The translations under genes and the position numbers were made by a program. A stretch of 64,000 bases of DNA from assembly GCA_031216445.1 (NCBI GenBank), contig CM062218.1, positions 675,001 through 739,000 of the forward strand. The letters are read 5' to 3'. The notes below the pieces were generated by a model, which did not search any database, had not been told where the DNA came from, and saw nothing but the letters and a program-made list of their open reading frames with translations. Below, piece after piece: positions 46,101-58,938 of the stretch; positions within the stretch are counted from its first letter, which is position 1; each line of letters starts with the position of its first letter. This stretch comes from Lateolabrax maculatus (taxonomy: Eukaryota > Chordata > Actinopteri > Acropomatiformes > Lateolabracidae).

Positions 46101-47084
46101 TGGTCAAACATTTTTTATATAAGCTAACACACTAACAATGACCCGAAGTATCAGGGAGAGCAGGTTGTTGGGTTAATGCGTTTGATGCAACAAAATGTTT
46201 TAGTTCTGTTTGTAAAAAGTTTGCAGAGCTCCTGGAGTCATTGCAGCTTCGACTGATGACACCTCCCCCCCTCCTCAGTCTCTCTGTGAGGCTTCGTATC
46301 TCCAGCGAAGCTCCTCTAAAGGTCTCTGCCCGCCCCCCCTCCATACTAATGTGCCTCCCTCTGTCTGCAGGAGTTTCTTTCATTACTCACGCTCGTCCGT
46401 CGTGTCGCCGCTGTAGATTCTTCTGTTCCAAGGAGAGAAGACGGATCGCTTCCACGCCGCCACGCCGCTGACCTTTCAGTGATGTATGGGGTCATCGGAT
46501 CTGCTGCTCCCTCCTTTATCAGATTTATGAGGCCGTCTGCGGTAAAACGTCTTGACCTATGCAAAAGATGGAAGTGCTGGATTTTTGGGAAGTCACCCAA
46601 CTGGCTGATTTTGATGTCCGTACGGGAGCAGAAAGAAAAGAACAAAGCTGCCAGTCACAAACTAGCCAGAAGAGAACAGTATTCAGCCACAAGTAAAACT
46701 AACTCATCGTACCTAACCGACATGATCTGGTCCTTTTTACCTTTCTTTCGTCCCGCTCTTGCCCGGCACTCTGTCTCCACGTCTGCTCACTGCTCTCAGG
46801 CCATGGACTCTCTCTCTGCTCCCCCGACCTGCCGTCCCCTCACCTTCCACCAGGTGCCCTCGGACTCTGCCTCCTTTCTCCATCACCTGACTGCCCCCCC
46901 ATCCTGCCTCCTCCTCTCTCTGCCTGTCAGCCCCTCCTTCCTCCTCAGTCCAACTCCCTTCACCTGTTCACTCACCTGCCTCTGGTCACTCATCAGTCAC
47001 TTATATATACCGGTCTAGTTCCTCTGTCCTCTGTCTAACAAGGTGATAGACGTTAGCTTGACATCCATCCCCTGTGGACTAACA
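42736..47084. other. Intergenic region with simple repeats
   Basis: No gene is recognised. TG and CA tracts lie at 43066-43092, 43154-43194 and 43300-43329. A CCCG-rich block (ACCCGGACCCGCGCAG) near 45263 looks repetitive. The pyrimidine-rich stretch 46740-47030 is open for 179 codons but of low complexity. Confidence 0.5.
43066..43194. repeat. Facing (TG)n and (CA)n tracts
   Basis: A TG tract (43066-43092) and a longer CA tract (43154-43194) are separated by about 60 bp in hairpin arrangement. A further TG tract follows at 43300. Confidence 0.92.
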
Positions 47085-47266
47085 TTATCCCTAAGATAAA
47101 CATTACTTTCTTAAACTTTAACTTTAACCAAACCTTAAATCTTAATGGTTTACATTATGGTTGACTTCCCAATAAAGAAGGCGAGTCCCCACAATGTGAC
47201 TGTAAACAGATTTATGTCCCCACAACATGAGTAATACCTGAACACACACACACACACACACACACC
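47085..47266 (+). repeat. Dispersed teleost element with 3' CA tract, copy 2
   Basis: Shares with 22850-23043 the ordered blocks GGTTTACATTATGG, TCCCCACAATGTGACTGTA, TATGTCCCCACAACATGAGTA, ATACCTGA and the terminal CA tract. Same orientation. Confidence 0.82.
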
Positions 47267-49484
47267 TCACTATGCCCATCTCTCCCTCCTCGTTCTCTCC
47301 ATCCTGTGATTAAATTACAGGTTAGAGGTTGTTGCAGGCTGTTTGCCAGACGACAGTCTGAACAAACACAATTATCCAGCAGGATTAGTCGTCCTTCTGT
47401 CTCCGTCTGCGGCTCACATCCGGATGAGGAGGAGAGGACGAGTGTTTCCTCCTGCAGCTTCATCGAAGTCGAGTAAACACCTGAAAATATCAAACCTGCA
47501 TCTCAACCCAGCGACTCGTCGCGGCTGATGTTTCCTGAGCCGCCCACCGATGAACGTGCTGTGGAAGTGATGCTTTTCAGACTGACTGACAGTTTGACAT
47601 TTGTGAGAGATTTTCTGCAGAAAAATAGGAGACGAGGAAACTGTTTGTTAGTCATGGAAACTAAACTGATGGCACATAGTAAAACTAAGACATGCTGATA
47701 GTTGTAGTTGCATTTGTTTATTATTAATCTTGATTGTGTTGAAATTTTGGGGAATTCACTGATTGTTTTCTTTTTTGAGAGCGAGTCTGACATCGATCTC
47801 TGGCTCTGCAAAGTAAAAGTCTGGTGATATTCAGAATTTTTCTCATCATCAAATCTCTTGTTCAGACTTAAACCAACACTGAATGTTTTTACTGACAAGC
47901 AGCAGCAGATTACTTTATTAATCTCCACGGATTGATACTTTGATTGGTTTGCTGTGTGTGTCGGTATCGTGATGAAGACGATGGTGTGAAGGTTTTCCCA
48001 TGTGAGACAGAACAACGTTAAAATTAGCTGCTGACTAACAAACGTAATAGAAAACGGAGCAGTGACGCGAAAGGCTGAAAAAGAAAAGGACAGCAGAGAC
48101 ATTGTTGTCCGGGACCCTGAGGTAGATGGCAGCGATGTGTTGGGGGGTGGGCTACCAGTTTATCAGCCCCACAGGTTATCGATCACCTTTTACCGGTTTA
48201 CATCAACCACACTGCTGCTACCTACTTCAACCATGCAGGCCAGGCAACAGGATCAAGTGACTGAGGGGGCTCTTAACAATGGCGAGAGGGCAGTTTGTTT
48301 TCCTAAAATAAAAATCATTGATTCAACCATGCAATGTCCTCAGAAAGGCTGAATAACAGCAACATGAGGCCTTGTGTCCATATAGCTTGTAGAGAGAAAC
48401 ACTATAGACACAAACCCTAAACATCAAAGAATACATTTTTTATTCAGAGTACTCATGGAATAAGCAGTAAATGTGGTGTGAATCCTGTGTGATAGAAGAA
48501 TATCTACATGTGTTAACACTGACCTTCAGGTTGTGTATAAGCTGCAGGTGTTTCGACAGATAGCACTGTAGCTACACTGAAAACCTGTGAATGAAACCTG
48601 GGCTGCACATGTGGAGCGGCTCCAAGACTTTGTGCCCAGGGGACCTCTGCATTCTTAATCTGAGCTTGCTGATTAATATGTCGTGTCTCATTTGTTAAAT
48701 TTGTACACATGTCTGTACACATTCTACATAAATGTAGAAACCAGAGTCTGTGGTTGATCTAACAGGAGACTGGTGTATTGCAAATAGGACATGTACTGCA
48801 TGTAAGACATGTATTTAAACTACAGTTGATTATTGAGCAGGATTAGTGCACCCTGACTAATTACTTTTTATTTACTAATTATGTCATAATTAAGATTAAA
48901 TCATTTCCCTTTTTCAGCTGTTTCTGAAACTAAAGACGACGTGTTTCTGAGGTTTCCTGGAGGTTTGATTTAACATGTTCTGCCTGTAATATCAATGACA
49001 TATTTGAACATGTACAGCAGTATTTTAGTTTCTGAAAGCTGAGTGTGTGAGGCTGTGAGGCATCAGTGTGCTCAGTCCAGATTCCTGCACATTCATCAGA
49101 GCTGCAGATTAAAGGCTGCAGGTTCCTCTCTGCACACCTGAGCCTCATTCTGGGGATCTGGAGAGCAGCCGCTAATCAAACGTCCTTTATGAAATGTGGA
49201 GGTCTGCTCACAAATGTGAATGGTGCTGATGAGTTTCCTTGGGGGAAATGATTGAAAAGAGTGGCGTCGCTCCTCCTCATCTTCATCGTCACATGTCACA
49301 GGATGAGGTCCCACTTTCCTTGAATTCACACAGAGAAGAAACACTATTTTGTCCTCAGAACAAACATGTTGCTGCTGCATCATGTAAGAGGAACAATACT
49401 TTGGCTGATCTTTACAATACTCTGGCTAATCCTGCTGAATACATTTTACACACAAAACACCTGAAAAAAACCTGATTTTTTGTT
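47267..49484. other. Intergenic stretch, nothing firmly recognised
   Basis: A 199-codon open frame on the minus strand (47503-48102) is the longest here. Its translation shows no domain, signal or family resemblance that I can see, and it overlaps AT-rich sequence. Confidence 0.45.
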
Positions 49485-50031
49485 GTAAATGAAACAGTTT
49501 GTCCAAGTGCAGCTGACAGCATCAGTCCATTAATCAGTGAGTGGACTGACAGAACATGAAGCTGAACTCTTGTGATGATGGTTGGACTCATTTTCTCTGT
49601 AAAATCATTTCCTGGCTGCAGCTTCTCAGATGTGAAGATTTGCTGCTTTTCCTTTGAATGATTTGAATCATGTGAATGTGTTTTAATAATGTTGAGCTTT
49701 GGACTGTTGGTTGGACACAACAAGCATTGTGAAGGTGTCACTTTGGGCTCTGGCTCATCGTGACGCCATTTCTCACTATTTTCACTATTGTTACAAAGCA
49801 AACGATCAATGGATCAATGGAGAAAATAATCAGCAGATGGATCCAGAATGAAAATAATCATCAGCTGCAGTCCGATACAAAACAGTTCAAAATGAGCTCC
49901 AACAGTAAAATCCTGCTTTTCCATGAATGATGAGGAATAATAATCTAATGATAGAATATATAATAGTACAACAGGCACAGGGGACATTTTACTGTGGAAA
50001 TACTTTAACTACATGCAACTGATTATACTGA
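49485..50031 (+). repeat. ATTAATCG-family repeat joined to TTCCACCACTG-family segment (composite copy 2)
   Basis: The first part carries CTGCAGCTTCTCAGATGTGA, GATTTGCTGCTTTTC, TTTGGACTGTTGGTTGGACA and TCACTTTGGGCTCTGG in the order of a common fish repeat. From 49824 it is nearly identical to 37639-37844, differing by one extra G after CACAGG and one A/T change near the end. Similarity stops near 50031. Confidence 0.85.
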
Positions 50032-51321
50032 CTTTACATTAAAATGTGTGAACTTCCACACAAAGACAGACAGGAGCTGATCGTGAGCCTGAGAAAACAG
50101 GAGTTTTCAGTTTACCTTTGGATGTGAACACAGTTGTGACTGATCGCAGGTCAGTTTGACCCTGAGAAAAGAACCAAAGGAACAAAAATCTGCAGATCTG
50201 GATTCACCGTCAGAAACCAGCTGAGATCTGACTGCAGCCACTCTGTCTCCTACATATCATCTTTATATACTTTGTTTTTCTTCTTCTCCTGGATGTTTAT
50301 TGGTTGAACTCCTGCTGGGTAATGATGACCTCTGACCTGTGAAACACTAAAAACCAGCCGACTACAGTTTGTCTCCATGTGTCTAATTGCAGTCATGAAT
50401 ATTTCTTCTGACTGAAACCAGTTTTCTCTCAGTCTGGCTCCCGGCACACGATTCTTTTTTTTTCGTGCCTTCTTTACGTTTGTTGCTGAGTTAACTGAAA
50501 AGCTGTGAGTCTCTCAGTGTGACGGCGGCTGACAGCAGCAGCTCACCGGCTTTTTACTTTCTCTGAACAAGGACACTGAACCTACAGCTGCTGCTACACC
50601 TCCTGCTGAATAATCCAAATAATCCAATGAAATACAGCCAACAGGCCGAACAGCAGCACGGAGGGGAGAGAGGAGGGATGTTAACAGGAAGCGCTGAGGA
50701 AAAGAAAATTGCCTTTTATTGATCCTCTGTAACAAAATGTAGATGATCGCTGAACTGTGAGTTAGTGAGGTTTCTTTAAATCTCATTACAATAATAAAAA
50801 ACACAAAAAGGAAAATACATTTTAAAGTTACAAGCAGAACAAGGGCAAAATCCTGTGATTGAAGGGAAAACATTAATTTAAAAGGTTTATAGAGGATTAA
50901 AATCAAAACGGACCTTTATAAGCTTTAGTTCCTTCACAGATGACCGTTTATCCAGTGAAAATGTGTTGATGGTGAATGTTTGTGGTGAAGTGAAGGATGA
51001 AGAGTTCCTTTATGTACTGAGAAAATTCTCCTGAAGCTACATAAACTGTTTCAGACCCTCTGGGATCAGCTGGAAAAAGCTTCGTCACAGAGCTGAATAC
51101 AGGCTGTTTTTTTCTTGTTGACTGTTTAGAGATACGAGGTTCTTCCACCACTGACCAGAATACTTTTACAGATGATGGATCTAAAACTGCAGTCAGTCAG
51201 TAGCTGATTGTTGATTGGTTTGGTAATCGTGCAGGTTAAAACCACCTGAGTGAGTGTGTTTGGCTGCATGTTGCTTGTGCTGCTCTGTGCTCTCTTGTGC
51301 CTGATGAAGATCATTAACATT
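50032..51321. other. Intergenic stretch, no gene recognised
   Basis: No coding exon, RNA gene or known repeat could be supported. Confidence 0.45.
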
Positions 51322-51498
51322 ATTTTTACCTCCGCCAAGGAGGTAAAAATGTTTTCGTCTGTTTGCCGGCAGGATTACAGGAAAAACTACTGGCCTGATA
51401 TTCATGGGACTTCGTGGAAGGGTGGACATTTTGGAGGGGATCTGGATTTGACTCAGGAACAAGCAATAATAGTGGATCAGGCTCACAAAATATATCCA

Positions 51499-51577
<79 letters not shown>

Positions 51578-51655
51578 GTTGCGCTTGCAGATTTGCAGAT
51601 CATAGAAGACTGGTCTACTGGCTTTGGCGGAGGTCTGCGCTCCCCGAGTGGTGGT
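51322..51655 (+). repeat. Dispersed teleost repeat (CCTCCGCCAAGGAGG family) with expanded (AT)n
   Basis: Starts with a near-palindromic end, ACCTCCGCCAAGGAGGT, continues with GCAGGATTAC, AAAAACTACTGG, GGAAGGGTGGACAT and ends TTTGGCGGAGGTCTGCGCTC, CCGAGTG, as in a very common fish repeat. A 73-bp AT tract (51502-51574) sits inside it. Confidence 0.83.
51502..51574. repeat. (AT)n microsatellite, about 36 units
   Basis: Pure AT tract inside the dispersed repeat. Self-complementary and likely to be length-variable. Confidence 0.97.
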
Positions 51656-52721
51656 GGTGGTGTTGCTGTTGTTGGGATTTTTCTGTACAATCTGCAAATA
51701 TTTTATGTGATTTCAGTTTGTGGGAATAAAAGATGGTGAAAAAGAGAAAAACAAACACTTTATTAACAGTAAATAATCTGGAGGAAACCGGGTAAAGAAC
51801 CAGCAGCTGCAGCGTTCGGTCTGATCTCCTGTAACATAAAGACCAACCTGTCTCTGTCTCTTCTTTGTGTGTTGGATTGTGAAGCGATCAGACGTCAGTC
51901 AACCTGCCGCCGCTCGGCTCCTCCGACTGTAGAAGAAGTTGAGCATCAGTGAAATGAAAAGAGGGATGTGTGGATCGTTATCAGTGTGTCTGAGCAGCCA
52001 CAGACGAGTTGACTGATAAGATCCTTTTCTTCAGCGGAGGGGGATCTGAATGACAGGACCAGCTCCATTCAGATCCTGAGAGGAAAACACTGAATGGGGT
52101 CTGAGATGAACTCCGGACTGAAGGAGCATAAATGGAAAAAGTAGCAGCATGTAAACCTCATCTGTCCGTCATCTTTCCTTTACTGAACCTGCGTCAGTAA
52201 ACAGTCATGAGCCCTTCACTGTCATCTCTCACTACAGGAAAAAACTACTGATGTTGTGCATCAAGCAACAAAACTAAAAGAGACAGAAGAAAGATAGTCA
52301 GGAAACATGTGGGATGTTGACTCCATTTGTATTTTACAATCAGAGAAAGATTTGCAGGGGGGTTAGAAACAGTTTCAGCATCTCAGTGGGAGCATCACAA
52401 TAAGAGATATTAAATTACAATTTGGTGGCTGAATCACATCTTCACCACACATGTATCTACGTCCTTTGTGGTCTTAGTTTCCCTTCTTTCTTTTCTCTCC
52501 CGCCTTTACACAAACAGAGATAACACAGCACTCACTGGAGAAAATGCATTTGAGAAAATATCAGGTTTTAACTGAAGTTAGTGCCAGCTGAGGTGGTGAA
52601 GAGGAGGAAGAGGAGCATCGCTGGAGTTCAGGAGGTTAAATACAGTTTCCTGACAAAACAAGCTTTAACCTCCAGCAGACACAACATGTTATTCCATCTC
52701 TTGTCTTCTCTGTTTCCACAT

Positions 52722-52785
52722 CCCTCCTCCTCCTCCTCCTCCTCCTCCTCCTCCTCCTCCTCCTCCTCCTCCACCTCCTCCTCTC
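52722..52785. repeat. (TCC)n microsatellite
   Basis: About twenty trinucleotide units with one CCA interruption. All pyrimidine on the + strand and so able to form triplex DNA. It produces poly-Ser and poly-Arg spurious frames. Confidence 0.96.
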
Positions 52786-54246
52786 CTCTCTGGGAGGTTC
52801 AAACCCTCCAGTAGCTCCTCTGCTCATCTCCGGCAGCCCCGTCGCCTCCTGACCTTGACTTTGAACACGAAATTGCTGCCCAACTGCAGAGAAGAGGAGC
52901 TTGAGGTCGCAGTGTGGAGGATGAAGGGGAGGAAAGACGAGGCAAAGAAATTCAATAAATAAGAATATCTGATAGAAAATACATGAAAAACCTTGAAGGG
53001 CAGAAGGAGAAAATGAAAATCATGAGTAAATATTGAAAAGGGACGAAGAAGAAAGGTGGTTTCTGTTAAAAGAATAAAAGGGAGTGCAGACGAGAGAAGT
53101 GTCCGATCTCAGATCAGGGTTATAAGTAACAGAGGGAGGGATGGAGAAAAGAGAGAATAAAAGACACTTGACCTGGTGGCATATGGACAACAAAAGATAA
53201 GAGTCCATGAGAGAGAAGGAAAGACCGTTGAGGGCCCAGTGTGGCTCCATGAAGAACTCCTGCACTCATTAAAGACCTGCAGAGCTTCAGCCAATTATCT
53301 TTAAGTGAGGCCGAGTCCTCAGAGGGGGGTCGGGCTGAAGGGACTGCCAGCTGATCTGAGTTCAGCTCAATGTCCTCCAGCGTCTGAGAGGTGGCGGACG
53401 GGAGGGTTTAAAGGAGAGGAATAAAGTCTGTTCCTCGTTTCTCAAAGAACTGCCGACTGTCAACAGTTTTAAATAATTGTTAAACCAAAGGAAAATACAG
53501 AGGAACCTGTCTTCTGTCGGTCTTTGGTTATAAGCTTCAAAATGATATCAAAATGAGTCAACTGAATCAAATATGTATAAGTTAGTTTGTCAGAGGACCC
53601 TTTAAGGAACATCCCCTGTTTTATACAAAAAGTCAGAATTAGCCTAAAACATGCTGAACACAGGAGATTATTCACTATTTCAAATGGAAATGGAAATCAA
53701 TGGAGCCGCAACCACACGGTCGGACACATCCCGTTACAAATGTGAGATGACGGCACCACATGTAAATATTCCACATTGTTTTTCCAAGGATTTGACAGGA
53801 CACTCAGTCTTCACTGATCACTGGTCATCAGTGATGTTAAATACAACATATTACAGTACAAATCAGCAAAACTGCAAAAGTGTTTTCTTTGTTAGAAGCA
53901 AAACTATGCAAATGTTTGAGAAACAATGATCTTGATGCTCATTTTATGAGCAGAATATGAAGAGAGAGTCCAACCACGATAAATATTTTACCACTTCACC
54001 ATACAAGTAGAGAAAACATAAAATATTAAAATAATGTTCTTTTAATATTCTGCAGTTTGTCTGGCTGTCTGTCCTGAGAAAGTAAAATAAAACGCTTACA
54101 GTGCAGAATACTTCTGTCAAACAACATGGAGGAAAGATTTCCGTCTTTCTCTTTAATGAGCAATTAACATAAAACATTGGTCTTTTTTTTTTTAAACAGC
54201 TTGTTTTCAATCCAAAAGAGGCTGATTATAGTCTTTTACATGTCAA

Positions 54247-54248
<2 letters not shown>

Positions 54249-54297
<49 letters not shown>
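54249..54297. repeat. (CA)n microsatellite
   Basis: Uninterrupted CA tract of about 24 units. Confidence 0.97.
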
Positions 54298-54298
<1 letters not shown>

Positions 54299-54727
54299 TA
54301 ACACTGCACAGAGTCACTTATACAGCTTGTAAACACACACACACACTTTGACATTTTCCACCTGTTGTTATTTGGCAGCAGTCAGACTCAGAGTGTGTGT
54401 TGGAAGCATGTCAGGTTTTAACGAGCCAACTGCAATTATAGCTTTTCTGCTCTAATTAGCAGTATTCATCCTCAACATCTCTCCCATCCCCCTTTCTCTC
54501 CTTCCTTGAGTCGTTTTATGTCTCCTTAACACCAGATATCCTTCCTTTCCTTCCTACCTTCTCTCCTACAGCATCCTCAGAATAAATCCTGACACATTTG
54601 TTTTTTTTAAAGTGGAGAATGATGAATCCCTGCAGCGAGGACTCAGTAAGGGGAGATTAAAGGAAGGCACAAACAGATAAAGTACTACTCTACTACGAGT
54701 GTGCAGACCAGCAGACTCTGTGTTGTG

Positions 54728-54940
54728 GTGGTCCCCCAGGTTCAGCTCTTGTTCCTATTCTGTTTGCCTTGTTTATGCTTCCCTATTTTAAAGATATCTC
54801 CTATCAATTCTACACAGATGATACTCAACTAAACATCTCATTCATCTTTTTTAAATTGAACTCTATAAACAACTGGATCACAGATAACTAACCTATAACT
54901 AACCTACAGATCAGTGCTGACAAAACAGAAGCTGAAAGAT
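54728..54940 (+). mobile_element. L2-type LINE reverse transcriptase fragment, strongly decayed
   Basis: Translation gives GPPGSALVPILFALFMLP, then FYTDDTQL, then, after damage, LQISADKTEA. These align in order with [28 protein letters not shown] and [10 protein letters not shown] of the LINE at 300-545. Stops and deletions separate the blocks. No 3' UTR follows, so this is an internal fragment of an older relative. Confidence 0.8.
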
Positions 54941-55230
54941 GAGAATTTGCTTATTTTAGAGCATGAATTACTGAATGTACACAATGTGTTTTTTTTTTTT
55001 TTTGATTTTTTTTGTTTCTCCAAAACCCCTCCCAGGCTCCATCTGAACATTTAACTCCCAGATAATAAAGATAAAAAAAAAGTAAAGAGGTGGAGACCAA
55101 ACACAGAGCTAACAGAGACCGAAAACTGGACTCCACATGAAGGGTCATGATGCTCCGTAGCTGCTGGATGTGGAAATAAGCATCAACTTAAACGGTGCTC
55201 ACAACTGCAGTAACTGCATCTTTAACATTA

Positions 55231-55600
55231 AACTTTTATGTTTACTTCTACTCCACTACATATTGTAAATAAATATTGTACTTTTTACTCCACTACATTT
55301 ATCTGACTTATTTAACAGATTTCTCTTTAGTTACCAGCTCATGAAAAGTTGACAGGACAGCGACGTTACAAGCAGGTGATGATCTTATAGACCATGATGC
55401 ATTGCTGCAGATTAAACTAGCCAACAGGATATAAAGGAGTTAAAATGAGCTCAACCTGAAACATCTACAGCAGTAAAATGCAACAGACACATGAATGCAG
55501 CAGGAATATTAATCCAGAAACATCAGAGATAATAAAACACTGACAGGAACTCTTTACTGCAGCAGGAACACTTTACTGCAGCAGGAGGACTTTTACTTTT
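55231..55600 (+). repeat. Dispersed teleost repeat (TTCCACCACTG family), near full length
   Basis: Contains TTCTACTCCACTACAT, TACTTTTTACTCCACTACAT, GCAGATTAAACTAGCCAACA, GTTAAAATGAGCTCAACCTG, TACAGCAGTAAAATGC and CAGGAGGACTTTTACTTTT in family order. It carries a 20-bp duplication CTTTACTGCAGCAGGAACA/C near 55550. Confidence 0.8.
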
Positions 55601-55607
55601 CATACTG

Positions 55608-55609
<2 letters not shown>

Positions 55610-55650
<41 letters not shown>
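55610..55650. repeat. (TG)n microsatellite
   Basis: Uninterrupted TG tract directly after the dispersed repeat. Confidence 0.96.
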
Positions 55651-56654
55651 GAATGCAGCATATGTCAAACCGAACCAGAACCTGGAGGTGTGGAGAGTCA
55701 GAGAAAGAGACAATGAGAAGGCTTTAATGAGGTTGGTGGAGGCCTGGACCGGAGCCTCCACATTAGGTTAACGAGGCTCTCCGACTGCAGAGAGACGACA
55801 GGTGAGTCAGAGGGTCGAAGCAAGATAAAGAAAAAATTTAGGTAACTGACTCAACATTACACTAAAAAGTTTATGCTACAACTTTATCTTATTTTCTAAG
55901 CACTAAGAAACATAGAAAACTGCTTCAAAACATCACATTTCCTCGCATACATTTCACACATTCTTCTTTCTTTAGTCAGTATTTTGCATATTCCATCCTC
56001 TTGGTTTTGAACGCCACATGTACGATATCTTACTTTTTTTTTATTGCAAATTCTGTTCTGTATTTATGATTCTTGTGTTTTGGAGCACTTGCTTTTCTGT
56101 TCTCTTGTCGTGACCATGATGCACCAACACTACAAGACAAGTTCCTCGTATGTGAAAACCCGCTTGGCAATAAACCTCATTGTGACTGTGAACAGCGAGG
56201 TGCTACGGTTATTTGAGCAACCAATAATACAATAAATAAATATCTATGAGAACCAGCCAAATTTAATTTCAAACTGTCAAATGTTTTGTATTTGCATGAA
56301 TTTAGACGTCCAAATGTACAAACAGGAGTTTTTAAAGGAGCTCCGTGAGCGACAGTGAGGCTGATGTCAGTGAGCAGGTCATTACCGAAAGCTTAAATCT
56401 TTTACAACAGACTTGATAGCCAAAGCTTTGAAATCTCTAACTTTAAATATATCAGCAGTGAAGCTTTATATAAAGACCAAGTCCAGCTAACGGTCTGAGT
56501 TCAAAGCAACAAGAGCAACTCAGCAAACTGTTGTAACCAACACAAAGTGAAGGACCAAGTTTATCAAAGTGTCTGCAAACAACCAGCAGCTCTGAACACA
56601 ATGCAAACTTCTACCAGGCTTTGTTGTTGTTGTGTTGTCGACCCTGAACGTCTC

Positions 56655-56657
<3 letters not shown>

Positions 56658-56693
<36 letters not shown>
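56658..56693. repeat. (CA)n microsatellite
   Basis: Uninterrupted CA tract. Confidence 0.95.
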
Positions 56694-56695
<2 letters not shown>

Positions 56696-56775
56696 GAGAC
56701 AATATTCTGCTGTTCAGTGAATTCAGACACATGACAGCAGTAGCTGGAGGTGTCAACATAATTGCACAAGACCAG

Positions 56776-56862
56776 ACACACACGCGCACACACACGCGCA
56801 CACGCACACACACGCACACACACACACGCGCGCGTGCACGCACGCACACGCACGCACACACA
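56776..56862. repeat. (CA)n with CG variants, Z-DNA-prone
   Basis: CACA units are mixed with CGCA and a CGCGCGCGTGCACGCACG core. Alternating purine-pyrimidine throughout, the strongest Z-DNA-like stretch in the window. Confidence 0.93.
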
Positions 56863-56970
56863 GCTCAGTTTAATTACATCCCAACACTTGGCACTGTTTG
56901 TCTCCTCCACAGCATGCTGGTTGCAGGACGGACACACAAAAAAACGAATTGGCTTAGACAAAAGGAAATG

Positions 56971-56972
<2 letters not shown>

Positions 56973-57018
<46 letters not shown>
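56973..57018. repeat. (CA)n microsatellite
   Basis: Uninterrupted CA tract of about 23 units. Confidence 0.96.
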
Positions 57019-57020
<2 letters not shown>

Positions 57021-58639
57021 TTTCCCACATGTTGTTTCTCATTCCCTCGCCGCAGCAGTCGTTTGTCTCTCTGATGTCCAGATATGAAATGCCGTTTGCT
57101 GATTGGACAGTTGACTTTGAGCTGGTGACATCATCAGATCCTTTATCATGATGTCCTTTTATTTAAAGGAATATTTCACAGAAAATCTTCTGAGTATCGA
57201 GTACCAACTGTGGAGGCTTGAAAGAAAAAAAGATTGGAGGAGAAAACCGGGACATCAGCGACACGTTTCAGATAAAAAATATATTTTAAAAGACTGTTTA
57301 AAAGAAAGATATAAGAAGTTACAGACAAACTCATTTTCATTGCGATCAACAACTCACGTGTGTTCCATCAATAAGGTTCAAATGTTTAGTACAAATCTGG
57401 AACAACTTCTCTATAATTTGACTTGAATCGTTTTGTATTCTTTTTTTTTTTATTTAAAATGTCTGACAATTTCCTTGTTGATAAGTAATTGCAAACATAT
57501 TATGTCCTTTATACTAATACAAAGATGTTGATTTTCAACTGTATCATGTTTTACCACAACAGTATGAACAGTAGGACTGTTGGGCTGTAACAATGAAAAA
57601 TAACAGTTAATTTGCTGTATTACTGACACACCGATTCATTCACACTGAGTTACTGTGGACTCCTGAAAAAAGTAAAAGCTGACGTGCTCGACTTCAGGAT
57701 GTGTTAAAGCACTAAATAATCTGTCAGTTTTATTATCTCACTCAGATTTAAAATTAAAGATTTAAAGTATAACTGTTAAATATTACCAGCGTGCAGGGCT
57801 CCAGCGTGGAGCCTCCCTGCCTCCATCAGTGCTCTTCGGGATCAAACGAGATATTTGTTGGTATATTAGACACTAGGGCACTGCAGACCTTTTGTTGCAT
57901 GTCTTTACCTTTTGTTCCGTCAGACATAAAATATAAAATATATAAAAATACAAGCAGCAGTTCTGCTGACGGCTGCAGACAAAGTAAAAAGGTTGAGAAA
58001 ATTACATCTTTAGTGGAACTTTTTCTCTTCCATTTTTCCTTTATCAGGTCACATTTAAGCTCTAAATGCTGCTCAGACTCTCTGGATGAAACTTCTTCAG
58101 TTAGTTTGGAGCCTCTGGTCCTCGGTCTCTCCAGGCTTTTCCTCCTGCTGCCTGAAAGCAAATTATAGCTACTGTACAAACTGTGTGTGTGAATTCACAC
58201 ATTGTACTGAATACTTTCTAATAATGCCATGTGTACCTCTGCTGATCCCTGCAGGGAAATGCTCGTGTTTAATTCTCTTTTCAGAGCGTTGTTTCCCTGC
58301 GGAGGACGCCAACGAGCTGATCTGCAGGAAAAGAACTAAATTAGAGAAAAAACACAGACGAAAATAAAGCTGTGAACTGGAGTGCAGGGAGGTTTTCTTT
58401 TTTCTTTTTCTGCCTTTGAGGAAATTCTGTTTCCTCTTTCCCACATCCGTGATGAAGTCAAAGGTCAACAAGCAGCGGAGCGGTGAGGTCAGACTGTGGA
58501 TTTGTGACTGCAGAGTTGTGAATATCTGGATTGTGATGAAGTGTTGAATTCAATTTGTGCCCTGAAGCAAGTTTGTGTTAAAACAAAGAACAGAAACTTT
58601 AAAACGTTTGAATATTCTGTGTTTGTAGTCATGTTAATA

Positions 58640-58728
58640 GAGACAGACAGAAAGAGAGACAGGCAGGGAGACAGGCAGGGAGACAGGCAGAGAGACAGGC
58701 AGAGAGACAGGCAGAGAGACAGGGAGAC
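58640..58728. repeat. 12-bp tandem repeat, about 6 copies
   Basis: The unit GAGACAGGCAGG/A is repeated; first units carry GGGA, later units AGAGA. All-purine-rich on the + strand. Confidence 0.93.
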
Positions 58729-58866
58729 ATTGGGGCTCCAGATGGTGTCAGGGGTTCTTGCTCCTCTCTGAACCCACTGAGCTGCTCCTTGTCTGGGCAG
58801 AGCTCAGCAGCTCAGCCCCTTTCTGACCCTGGAGCTCCAGATCTGCTGGTTCCCAGGACCTGTACT

Positions 58867-58936
<70 letters not shown>
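58867..58936. repeat. (CA)n microsatellite, about 35 units
   Basis: One of the longest pure CA tracts in the window. Confidence 0.97.

Positions 58937-58937
<1 letters not shown>

Positions 58938-58938
<1 letters not shown>

Larger units (their letters stand above)
51656..54727. other. Intergenic region
   Basis: Holds a TCC trinucleotide tract (52722) and a CA tract (54249). No gene is recognised; open frames are short and unconvincing. Confidence 0.5.
55651..58639. other. Intergenic, with three CA arrays
   Basis: Apart from CA arrays at 56658, 56776 and 56973, no gene or known repeat is supported. Open frames across the arrays are Thr-His/Cys-Val artefacts. Confidence 0.5.

Noticed and set aside
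46479..47018. 179-codon open frame
   Set aside because: Second half is low-complexity pyrimidine-rich sequence; no domain, and the first half overlaps equally open minus-strand frames.
47503..48102. 199-codon minus-strand open frame
   Set aside because: Long by chance standards but with no recognisable domain, signal peptide or splice support; needs evidence from transcripts before being called a gene.
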